Below, in pieces: positions 1 to 6,055 of a stretch of DNA of 8,578 bases. Numbering within the stretch: the first letter of the stretch is position 1; each line of letters opens with the position of its first letter. The position numbers were made by a program, and so were the translations under genes. This DNA is from Verrucomicrobiota bacterium (GTDB taxonomy: Bacteria > Verrucomicrobiota > Verrucomicrobiia > Limisphaerales > AV2). Location of the stretch: positions 1 through 8,578 of the forward strand of contig QHPA01000182.1 of assembly GCA_003218935.1 (NCBI GenBank), given 5' to 3'. The notes beneath the pieces were generated by a model that worked only from the letters and a program-made list of their open reading frames with translations, searched no databases and had not been told where the DNA came from.

Positions 1-381
1 CGCGCCGGACTGACCGGTCACCTCGTGATCTCAACGCTCCACGCCGGTTCTTGCAAGGGTGTCTTTGAACGGTTGCTCGTCATGTGCCGCGACCACTACG
101 CCGTCTGGTCGGCGGTGGAACTGGTGTTGAACCAGCGGTTGGTTCGTCGCGTTTGCCAGGCGTGCAACGGCGCCGGATGTGCCGGCTGTCTGCAAACCGG
201 TTATCGGGGCCGGGTGCCGGCGGTGGAATGGCTGCGGGTGGACGACGCGCTGAGGAGGAAGGTGCGCGAACAGGGTCTCGACAGCGTTGTGCCGGCGCAA
301 CCGCTGGAGTTCGCCGCTCGCCGGGTCCTGCAGCAGGGAATCACCAACCAAACGGAATTCGACCGGATTTTTAATCCATGA
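1..381 (+). CDS. GspE/PilB-family secretion ATPase, C-terminal part (5' end outside window)
   Basis: The frame is open from base 1, so the gene begins upstream and only the last 126 codons are present. GspE/PilB proteins are cytoplasmic hexameric ATPases that power pseudopilus or type IV pilus assembly by pushing on a GspF/PilC platform. The visible start, TGHLVISTLHAGS, matches the motif that follows the Walker B region in this family (TGHLVxSTLHTN), including the His-box. It is followed by a four-cysteine zinc-binding element of the type CxxC-x4-CxxC (window residues 52, 55, 60 and 63), then the family signature TGYRGRVPAVEWL. The family normally has a longer spacing between the two cysteine pairs, so this loop is shortened. 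The Walker A and N-terminal domains are not in the window. The stop codon overlaps the next start as ATGA, indicating translational coupling with the first GspF-like gene. Whether the system is a true T2SS or a pilus relative cannot be decided from this fragment. Confidence 0.93.
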   Translation, partial: RAGLTGHLVISTLHAGSCKGVFERLLVMCRDHYAVWSAVELVLNQRLVRRVCQACNGAGCAGCLQTGYRGRVPAVEWLRVDDALRRKVREQGLDSVVPAQPLEFAARRVLQQGITNQTEFDRIFNP

Positions 382-1397
382 AATACGAGGAACTGGCATT
401 TGTGAATCAGCAGTTGGCCGGGATGCTCAAATCCGGCATTCCGCTCGAAGGCGCGCTGCGGCAGTTATGCGCCAACATGCGGCGCGGCCAATATCGCACG
501 GAGTTGGACGCGTTGGAAAAGGACCTGGCCAAAGGCGTGCCGCTCAAGGAAGCGCTGGCCGCGCGTAAACTGCCGGAGTTTTACGTCAGGATGATCCAGC
601 TCGGCGCGCAGTCCAATGATCTACCCGGCGTGCTGATCCTGGTGGCCGATTATTATCAGCGGGCGCACCTCGGCTGGACGCGGCTGAAGGGACTGATGGT
701 TTACCCGGTGATCGTGCTGGTGGCGTCACTGGGACTGGCGGCGTTCGTGGCGGTGATTTGCACCACCGTCATGGGCGGCGACGCCGGGCTGTTCGACCCG
801 CTCCGGGCAGGGGGATCGACGTCGGAATTTGAATTGCGTAGCACGCTCTTCGCGATGTGGACGGCTCCCGTCGCGTTGCTGTTGATCACCCTGGCGGTGG
901 CGATTGCCTTGCTGGTGCCCGCGTTCCGCCGGTTCCTGCGCTGGTGGCTGCCAGGATTTCGGGAAAGCTCGCTGACGAATCTCGCCTCAAGCATGAACCT
1001 GATGTTGTCCAGCGGCAGTCATCTGGGCGAGGCGCTGGACCTGGCGGGCCGCCTGGAGAGCGGCACGCCGGCGGGCCCGGAACTGCTGCGGTGGAAAAGC
1101 CGCTTGGCCGAAGGAAACGCGAAAATCGCCGACATCGCGAAGGACTCCAAAGTCTTTCCACCATTGTTCGTGTGGCTGCTGGCGCAAGGCGGGGAGGACC
1201 TCGCCGCGGGATTCAAAAAAGCGACGGAAATCTATTCCGCGCGCGCCTCGTATCGCACCGAACTCCTGCTCTACGTCACGCTGCCGGTGTCGATGCTGGT
1301 GTTGGGAATGATGATCCTCGGACAGTTCCTGCCCTTGTTCCGAGCGCTCACCCCGATGATCGACCAGCTGGGAGATCCCTGGATAGGAGGTCCCTGA
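378..1397 (+). CDS. GspF/PilC-family inner-membrane platform protein (first copy)
   Basis: This 339-residue protein is an inner-membrane platform subunit that couples the ATPase to pseudopilin assembly. It has two T2SSF domains: residues about 7-105 (LAGMLKSGIPLEGALRQL is typical) and about 200-300 (SSMNLMLSSGSHLGEALDLA). Membrane segments are seen at about 106-132, 158-182 and 297-320. It is shorter than usual GspF (about 400 residues) because the first T2SSF domain begins almost at the start codon; the normal N-terminal extension of roughly 60 residues is missing. The GExSG signature at the end of domain 1 reads GAQSND (residues 76-81), whereas domain 2 keeps GGEDLAAG (271-278). The start is ATG at 378, inside the ATGA overlap with the ATPase gene. 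No good Shine-Dalgarno sequence precedes it, which fits coupling. The second GspF-like gene begins 2 nt after its stop. Confidence 0.92.
   Translation: MKYEELAFVNQQLAGMLKSGIPLEGALRQLCANMRRGQYRTELDALEKDLAKGVPLKEALAARKLPEFYVRMIQLGAQSNDLPGVLILVADYYQRAHLGWTRLKGLMVYPVIVLVASLGLAAFVAVICTTVMGGDAGLFDPLRAGGSTSEFELRSTLFAMWTAPVALLLITLAVAIALLVPAFRRFLRWWLPGFRESSLTNLASSMNLMLSSGSHLGEALDLAGRLESGTPAGPELLRWKSRLAEGNAKIADIAKDSKVFPPLFVWLLAQGGEDLAAGFKKATEIYSARASYRTELLLYVTLPVSMLVLGMMILGQFLPLFRALTPMIDQLGDPWIGGP
1385..1390 (+). promoter_or_regulatory. Strong Shine-Dalgarno site for the second GspF-like gene
   Basis: AGGAGG lies 9 nt before the ATG at 1400 and sits in the last codons of the first GspF gene. It fixes the start of the second copy within an otherwise much longer open frame. 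This gene therefore has its own strong ribosome site, whereas the first GspF copy depends on coupling. Confidence 0.8.
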
Positions 1398-1399
1398 CC

Positions 1400-2542
1400 A
1401 TGATTGCGTTCCTGTTGTGGCTGTTGATCTGGCTGGTGTTATGGCTGGCGCCGCTCGTGCTCCTGAGCTGGCTCGCCTGTTTCCTCGTCAGCCTGCCCCT
1501 GCGGCGACAGGAGCGGGCGCGGTTCTTCCTCGATCTGCTTGAGCTCGGCTTGAAAGAAGGCCGCACACCCGAGCAAACCATCGTGGCGGTCTCCCGAAGC
1601 CGCGACCCATCGATGGGCGCGCGGTTTCACCTGCTGGCGGCGCATTTGGAAACCGGTCTGCGCCTCGGACAGGCGCTCGACAGAGTGCCGCGCCTGCTCC
1701 CGCTCCAGACCGCTGCGATGCTCAAATCCGGTGAAGAAATCGGCGACGTGCGCAAGGTGCTCCCCGCCTGTCGTCATCGGCTCAAAGACGGCCTGTCTCA
1801 GACCTGCGGAGCGATGAACTACCTGATCCTGATCGCGCTGGCCCTGACGCCTGCGGCGCCGGCGATCTTTCAAGTGCTGGCCCGGTTCGTCTTTCCAAAG
1901 TTCCTGCAACTCCTCCAGGACATGGAGGTTCCGCCACCGGCGTTTACCGCTTACCTCATTCATCAGGCGGATTTCCTCGCCGCGATCATGTCCGCCGGCG
2001 CGGCGATGATCTATGTCGCGGGCATTGTTTACATCGGTGGACCGCGACTGACCGGATGGCTCCAGTCCAGCGTGCTTCCGATCTGCGACTGGCTGGCCTT
2101 CCGGCTTCCGTGGCGGCGAAAGCAGATGCAGCGCGACTTTGCGTCGATGCTCGGCGTTTTGCTCGACGCGGACGTGCCGGAAGAACGGGCGGTTGCGCTG
2201 GCCGCCGCAGCGACCGCCAACGTGATTTTCAAAACACGGGCCACGCGGGCGCTGACCGATCTTCGCGCCGGGCGGAAGTTGCTGGAGGCGATGCGTCGGC
2301 TGGACGACGACGGCGAGTTCCACTGGCGTTTGACCAATGCCAGCCGCTCGACGAGCGGCTTTCGCGCGGCGCTGAACGGCTGGATCGAGGCGTTGGACGC
2401 CAAAGCGTTTCAGCAGCAGCAAGCGGCCGCGCAGGTCATCACGACGGCGCTCGTCCTGGTAAACGGCACGCTGGTCGGTTCGCTCGTGGTCGGCACATTT
2501 CAGGCGCTGATTGCCATCGTCAACACCGGAGTCATGTGGTGA
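1400..2542 (+). CDS. Divergent second GspF/PilC-like platform protein
   Basis: This 380-residue membrane protein follows the first GspF directly and appears to be a diverged paralogue. It starts with a very hydrophobic segment (residues 1-34, Leu/Trp rich) that the first copy lacks. It then has a T2SSF-like domain at about 40-130 (SGEEIGDVRKVL at 110-121 matches the family GExSG motif), membrane segments at about 138-162 and 195-213, a second T2SSF-like domain at about 245-340 (FASMLGVLLDADVPEERAVA at 247-266), and a last membrane segment at about 343-375. The start is ATG 1400, preceded by a perfect AGGAGG at 1385-1390 with 9 nt spacing. The same frame is open further upstream, but that part is a shadow of the first GspF gene. 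Its stop overlaps the next gene as GTGA. It probably forms a mixed platform with the first copy (inference). It could alternatively serve different pilins. Similarity to GspF is clear in pattern but weak in detail. Confidence 0.85.
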   Translation: MIAFLLWLLIWLVLWLAPLVLLSWLACFLVSLPLRRQERARFFLDLLELGLKEGRTPEQTIVAVSRSRDPSMGARFHLLAAHLETGLRLGQALDRVPRLLPLQTAAMLKSGEEIGDVRKVLPACRHRLKDGLSQTCGAMNYLILIALALTPAAPAIFQVLARFVFPKFLQLLQDMEVPPPAFTAYLIHQADFLAAIMSAGAAMIYVAGIVYIGGPRLTGWLQSSVLPICDWLAFRLPWRRKQMQRDFASMLGVLLDADVPEERAVALAAAATANVIFKTRATRALTDLRAGRKLLEAMRRLDDDGEFHWRLTNASRSTSGFRAALNGWIEALDAKAFQQQQAAAQVITTALVLVNGTLVGSLVVGTFQALIAIVNTGVMW

Positions 2543-2922
2543 TCAATCGAATGTCCATCAATCGCCCGGAGCGGAAGCGCGGGTTTCTGACCGTTGAACT
2601 GGTGGTCGCCATGGCGATCCTGCTCGTGGCGGTGTTCCCGTTGAGTTACGACTTTTTGCGCGAGCGACAACTGAGCCGCGCCTGCTACTACCGCGCGGTG
2701 GCGATGGAGATTGTCGATGGCGAAATGGAAGTGTTGCAGGGCGGCGAATGGCAGGCGTTCGGCGAAGGTTCGCAGCCGTATTCAGTGCGGGCCGAATCGG
2801 CCGCGAATCTGCCGGCGGGGCGTTTCGTGCTGACGCGCGCGGGAAAGCGCCTGCGCCTCGAATGGTTGCCGGCCAAACGCGGCAGAGGCGGCCGCGTGTC
2901 ACGGGAGGTGACGCTGCCATGA
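2539..2922 (+). CDS. GspI-like pseudopilin with class III leader
   Basis: This is a 127-residue minor pseudopilin. The N-terminus has a basic leader ending RKRG, then FLTVE and a hydrophobic helix (residues 16-36). This is the textbook prepilin peptidase site G15|F16 with Glu at +5 (residue 20), required for N-methylated pilin assembly. The stretch after the helix (LSRACYYRAVAMEIVDGEME, 43-62) resembles GspI, where residues after the helix carry an Ala-rich helix ending near a Glu. GspI is part of the pseudopilus tip complex with GspJ and GspK, and the gene order here (I, J, K-like) agrees. The start is taken as GTG 2539, overlapping the previous stop as GTGA and preceded by GGAG at 2528-2531. 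ATG 2551 is an alternative that shortens the leader by four residues. Assignment as a pseudopilin is firm; assignment as GspI rests on gene order and weak sequence resemblance. Confidence 0.85.
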   Translation: MINRMSINRPERKRGFLTVELVVAMAILLVAVFPLSYDFLRERQLSRACYYRAVAMEIVDGEMEVLQGGEWQAFGEGSQPYSVRAESAANLPAGRFVLTRAGKRLRLEWLPAKRGRGGRVSREVTLP

Positions 2923-3434
2923 AAGCCGCCGCGTCTGTTCCCGAGCGAAGCCGGGCTGCCTTCCTGCTCGAGGAATGTCTGGTTTATATCGCTGTTTCGT
3001 CCGTCCTGCTGGGACTGGCGTTCGCCGCGTTTTACCGGGTCATGGAGAACGCGAAAGGCTTGAGAAGAAACGCAGCGGACATTGCCCGTGTCTTGCAGGC
3101 CGGCGAGCGTTGGCGCGAAGACATTCATCGGGCGACGGGACCACTCCGACTCGTGAGCAGCCAAGGCGCGATCGAACAGGCGTTTCACGTTCCGCAACGT
3201 CCCGGCGAAGCGGTTTACTTTTTCACCGGAACAAATGTGTTGCGACGCGCCGGCCCGGACGCGCGCTGGATGGAAGTGCTCGCCGGGGTGAAGGTGTCGC
3301 GCATGGACCGGGACAGGCGCGAGCGAGTCACGGCGTGGCGTTGGGAAGTGGAACTCAGCGCCGGCAGGAAGAAACCTCTGGTTCGACCGCTGTTCACTTT
3401 TCAGGCAGCGGCCCCAGCCCAGGAGAAGCCATGA
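2919..3434 (+). CDS. GspJ-like pseudopilin with non-canonical Ala at the cleavage site
   Basis: This 171-residue protein has a 14-residue leader (SRAA at its end), then FLLEE and a hydrophobic helix to about residue 39. Placing the cleavage at A14|F15 puts Glu19 at +5 as in prepilins, but the usual Gly at -1 is replaced by Ala. The region after the helix (VLQAGERWREDIHRAT, 58-73) matches the pattern of GspJ, in which a helix with Asp/Arg precedes a beta-rich globular domain. GspJ is a minor pseudopilin of the tip complex. The start is ATG 2919 (ATGA overlap with the GspI-like gene), with a strong GGAGG at 2904-2908. The stop overlaps the next start as ATGA. Pseudopilin identity is likely; the exact subfamily is inferred from order and length. 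Confidence 0.8.
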   Translation: MKAAASVPERSRAAFLLEECLVYIAVSSVLLGLAFAAFYRVMENAKGLRRNAADIARVLQAGERWREDIHRATGPLRLVSSQGAIEQAFHVPQRPGEAVYFFTGTNVLRRAGPDARWMEVLAGVKVSRMDRDRRERVTAWRWEVELSAGRKKPLVRPLFTFQAAAPAQEKP

Positions 3435-3754
3435 AAATCTCCGTGCGCCCTGTGGGCGCCTTCAAATCGGAAACTCCGGCGCCGGCCGCGACCCTTCGGC
3501 CCCGGAGTTCGCGCGGCGCGGAAAACGGCTTCGCCGTGCTCGTCGTTCTGGTGCTGCTGGTCATCATGGCGTCGTTCGCGATCGCGAACAATGTCGCGCT
3601 CGCCCACCTGCAGAAGGAATTGAAGCTGGTCGAACGCCGGCAGCAGCATCGCCAGGCAGCGATCAACACCACGAATGCGCCGGCCGGCCCGGCTCTTAAA
3701 ACGGCGCCGCCTCAAACCGCCAGCGCCGCGCCGGCCATAGTCAACGCGCCTTAG
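3431..3754 (+). CDS. Very short GspK/PilX-like membrane-anchored pseudopilin
   Basis: This 107-residue protein has a long leader of 33 residues ending AENG, followed by FAVLVVLVLLVIMASFAIAN (residues 34-53). The helix starts with G33|F34 but has Val instead of Glu at +5, as is typical of GspK and PilX N-termini (ALLVVLLxLA). After the helix comes a charged amphipathic stretch, LQKELKLVERRQQHRQ (60-75), likely a short coiled coil, and then a Pro/Ala/Thr-rich tail (76-107). Real GspK has about 300 residues with a large globular domain, which is absent here. The gene ends at a clean TAG, and nothing downstream in any frame resembles the missing GspK domain. The start is ATG 3431, overlapping the GspJ-like stop, with AGGAG at 3421-3425. 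It may cap the pseudopilus tip in a minimal form or act as a membrane-bound assembly factor (inference). Confidence 0.75.
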   Translation: MKISVRPVGAFKSETPAPAATLRPRSSRGAENGFAVLVVLVLLVIMASFAIANNVALAHLQKELKLVERRQQHRQAAINTTNAPAGPALKTAPPQTASAAPAIVNAP

Positions 3755-3763
3755 AGCAATTCC

Positions 3764-4036
3764 ATGCAAGCGCCGGCAGACCGGATTCGTCTCATCGAAC
3801 GTTCGCTGCGGTGTTTCGTTTTCGGTTTGTTAAGCCTGATTCCGCTGTTGGGACTGCCGTTTGCTATCCTGGCCGTCAGTTGGCATTTGAAAGTCTGGTC
3901 CGAGTTCCAACGCGAATGGAACCCGGCGAGGTTATATTTAGGTTGCGGTTATGGTCTGGCGTGGCTGGGTGGCTTGATTTCATTGGGAGCGCTGGCGGTA
4001 TTCGTCGTGGTGTTGATGAAATATTATCAGTTTTGA
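3764..4036 (+). CDS. Small two-helix membrane protein of unknown function
   Basis: This protein has 90 residues. Two hydrophobic segments are visible, about 17-42 (FGLLSLIPLLGLPFAILAVS) and 64-86. They are separated by a polar loop containing WSEFQREWNPARLYLG (45-60), with the N-terminus basic. I do not recognise a named family; the layout (helix, EWNPA loop, helix) could reflect a lineage-specific family of small membrane proteins. The gene starts 9 nt after the GspK-like stop and ends 27 nt before the permease, so it is probably co-transcribed with both. No good Shine-Dalgarno sequence precedes ATG 3764. It could be an accessory subunit of the downstream permease or of the pseudopilus system. 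This is only a context-based guess. Confidence 0.7.
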   Translation: MQAPADRIRLIERSLRCFVFGLLSLIPLLGLPFAILAVSWHLKVWSEFQREWNPARLYLGCGYGLAWLGGLISLGALAVFVVVLMKYYQF

Positions 4037-4063
4037 CGGCGGAGAACGGCAGCGAGGACGGCC

Positions 4064-5722
4064 ATGACATTTCTGCCCATTGTTGAACGCGAACTGCGTC
4101 TGAAAGCGCGCCGTTGGCGCACGTACTGGCTCCGTTGCGGGATGGTGCTGGCGTTCGCGGTCCTCAGCTTTGGAATCCTCGTGGTCGATTGGAGCAGCGG
4201 ACGGAATCCCACTCAGATGGGCCAACACCTGTTTTGGGCGCTCTCCGGCCTGGCGTTCGCGTCCGCCCTGCTCGCCGGACCTGTCGTCACCGCAGACTGC
4301 CTGAGTGAAGAGAAACGCGAAGGCACCCTCGGCCTGCTGTTTTTGACCCATCTCAAGGGGCACGATGTCGTTTTGGGAAAATTGTTCGCCACGTCACTGC
4401 CGGTTTTTTACTCGTTCGTCGCCGGCGTTCCCGTGCTGGCGGTCCCGTTCTTTCTCGGCGGCGTAACCGCCGGGGAATTCTGGCGCATGACGCTCGTGCT
4501 GCTGACGACGCTGTTATTTTCGCTGGCGACGGGACTGTTTGTTTCCGCGCTCAGTCGAAACGGTCGCCGCGCCTTTTTGACAACGGGATTTATTGTTGCG
4601 CTGGCGGCGGCCAGTCCGTTGGTCTGGGGTTATGTGCTTGCCAAAACTCTCACCCTTTCCGTTGCGCTGGTGCCAAGCCCGACGCACGCGTTGAGCCTCG
4701 TCTTTGAAAATAGATTTCTGGCGGCGAGCGGGAGGTTTTGGCAGTCATGGTTTGGCCTGCTGCTCTTCAGTGTCGGTCTGCTCGCGCTGGCCAGCGTCTT
4801 GTTGCCGCGCGCCTGGCAGGAACGACCGGACGAAAGCCGCCTCAAACGCGTCCTTGACAAGAGCTGGCTCGGACAGCGGGTGGTGTGTTCCAGGTCGGCC
4901 CGCCAACGCGAGAAATTGCTCGGCAAGAACCCCGTTCTTTGGCTGGCGGAACGGACGGCGTTGAACCCCGTCGCCGTCGGCGTGTTCTGGTGGGGTTGCC
5001 TGGGGCTTTGGGCCACTGGCCTGCTCGAACTGCGCAAGATTTCCGTGCCGCCGGAGGCACTTTTTCTGACCGTTTACGCGCTGCACGCCGCGATGAAATG
5101 CTGGGTGGCATGGGAAGCGGGCCGCCGGTTTGCGGAAGACCGCCGCAGCGGCGCGCTTGAACTGCTGCTGGTCACGCCGCTGAGTGAGCGTGCGATTCTG
5201 GCCGGTTGGCTGACGGGTTTGAAACGGCGCTTCGCCGGGCCGGTCGCCATGCTCTTGAGCCTCGATTTTTTGCTGTGGTGGGCCGGCGCCGACGGCGGTT
5301 GGCTGCTGGCAATGCTCGTCGCCACCGGATTGTTCATCGCCGATTGCTACACGCTCTGCTGGGTCGGCTTGTGGAAAGGACTGACGGCAAGAAGTTCAAC
5401 GCGCGCTTGTGTCGAGACCCTCAGCCGCGTGCTGGTTCTTCCCTGGTTGACGTTCTTTGGAGCGGTTGGAATTTACGGCCTGGTTTTCGATCTGGATGTC
5501 CCATCAGGCTTTGGCTGGCTGGTATTTCTTTGGTTTGTCATCGGGTATGTTCTGGACTTTGCTTTCTGCCTCTGGAGCATCCACAAGTTAAGCCAGGATT
5601 TGCGTCTGGTCGCGGCGCAACAGTTCGAGCCGCGGCGCAAGCGCTTCTCCCGCTGGCTGCCGTTCAGACGCAAAACCGCGCCAATTGCGAGGGACGACCG
5701 CTTGCAATCGTTAGCCGCCTAG
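4064..5722 (+). CDS. ABC-2 type transporter permease with two similar halves
   Basis: This 552-residue polytopic membrane protein is the permease part of an ABC exporter. The N-terminal half starts with a cytoplasmic basic segment (VERELRLKARRWRTYW, 7-22) typical of ABC-2 permeases, then membrane segments at about 26-42 and 57-75. Next is the coupling-helix motif around 80-107 (EEKREGTLGLLFLTHLKGHD), followed by helices to about 250. A basic linker (251-300) leads to a second half with helices at about 303-321 and 333-350. There the same motif recurs at 357-384 (AEDRRSGALELLLVTPLSER), with further helices at 391-407, 412-432, 455-475 and 483-503, and a basic C-terminal tail. No nucleotide-binding protein with Walker motifs is in the window, so the ATPase is elsewhere. 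ATG 4064 is preceded by GAGGA (4054-4058). Substrate is unknown. Confidence 0.85.
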   Translation: MTFLPIVERELRLKARRWRTYWLRCGMVLAFAVLSFGILVVDWSSGRNPTQMGQHLFWALSGLAFASALLAGPVVTADCLSEEKREGTLGLLFLTHLKGHDVVLGKLFATSLPVFYSFVAGVPVLAVPFFLGGVTAGEFWRMTLVLLTTLLFSLATGLFVSALSRNGRRAFLTTGFIVALAAASPLVWGYVLAKTLTLSVALVPSPTHALSLVFENRFLAASGRFWQSWFGLLLFSVGLLALASVLLPRAWQERPDESRLKRVLDKSWLGQRVVCSRSARQREKLLGKNPVLWLAERTALNPVAVGVFWWGCLGLWATGLLELRKISVPPEALFLTVYALHAAMKCWVAWEAGRRFAEDRRSGALELLLVTPLSERAILAGWLTGLKRRFAGPVAMLLSLDFLLWWAGADGGWLLAMLVATGLFIADCYTLCWVGLWKGLTARSSTRACVETLSRVLVLPWLTFFGAVGIYGLVFDLDVPSGFGWLVFLWFVIGYVLDFAFCLWSIHKLSQDLRLVAAQQFEPRRKRFSRWLPFRRKTAPIARDDRLQSLAA

Positions 5723-5769
5723 TCACATCTTAATCCAGGCGTTCCTATTGTAGGTGGCATCCGCCTATT

Positions 5770-5824
5770 GATTGCGGTATTCAGGTTTGTTGCAAGCTGT
5801 CGCAATCCACATGTTCTATTTTTT
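5770..5824 (+). terminator. Possible imperfect terminator after the permease gene
   Basis: The perfect 7-bp inverted repeat GATTGCG/CGCAATC (arms 5770-5776 and 5801-5807) encloses 24 nt with a smaller TTGC/GCAA stem (5790-5793, 5802-5805, mutually exclusive with part of the outer stem). It is followed 11 nt later by six T residues (5819-5824). The stem-to-T distance is too long for a standard intrinsic terminator, so this is only a weak candidate for ending the operon. Confidence 0.25.
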
Positions 5825-5995
5825 CCAAGCCCAAAGAGCAGCGTTTAAAATAATTAACGTAGGCGGACCAAAGAAGAATAAATCAGAAACGCGAACATTT
5901 CGCCGAACGAAGCCGGCCGTGATTAACCCGAAAAACCAGTCCATAAGACCCATATACTCCAAGACCTTCGTCCGCCGCTGCGCGTCCTCTCCCAT
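5816..5995 (-). CDS. Possible small hydrophobic protein, minus strand
   Basis: This 59-codon frame runs from ATG (5995-5993) to TAG (5818-5816). The product has a short charged N-terminus (MGEDAQRRTKVLEY), a hydrophobic segment (residues 15-29, GLMDWFFGLITAGF), a basic hinge (VRRNVR) and a second hydrophobic stretch (SDLFFFGPPTLIILNAALW), ending WAWKK. That amphipathic, aromatic-rich composition looks more like a real membrane protein than the basic product of the opposite strand. A GGAG sequence lies 9 nt before the start. It would be transcribed divergently from the glycosyltransferase gene, 60 bp away. I recognise no family, and it may be a remnant of a larger membrane protein or a chance frame. 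Confidence 0.35.
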   Translation of the reverse strand: MGEDAQRRTKVLEYMGLMDWFFGLITAGFVRRNVRVSDLFFFGPPTLIILNAALWAWKK

Positions 5996-6055
5996 GAGTA
6001 CTGGCTCCGTTCTTTTCCTTTTGCCTTTTGCTGTGCGCCTCGGTAAGCAGACCGT

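Larger units (their letters stand above)
5723..6055. other. Lower-GC intergenic region between permease and glycosyltransferase
   Basis: These 333 bases are clearly less GC-rich than the surrounding genes, particularly 5816-5890. They contain a 7-bp inverted repeat (GATTGCG 5770-5776, CGCAATC 5801-5807), a short CCTA/TAGG hairpin (5744-5754), a duplicated CCTATTG (5744-5750 and 5764-5770) and a tandem CCTTTTG pair (6017-6030). No promoter with convincing -35 and -10 boxes was seen. A possible minus-strand small ORF is listed separately. The only + strand frame through this gap encodes a basic, low-complexity product and is probably not a gene. Confidence 0.7.

Noticed and set aside
857..1399. 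Upstream extension of the second GspF reading frame
   Set aside because: The residues before 1400 are Arg/Gly/Pro rich and lie over the first GspF gene in another frame. The AGGAGG site and hydrophobic N-terminus support ATG 1400.
1439..2422. 327-codon minus-strand open frame opposite the second GspF gene
   Set aside because: It is rich in Arg, Gln, His and Gly with no hydrophobic core or motif, as expected for the antisense shadow of a GC-rich gene. The + strand has clear domains and a strong ribosome site.
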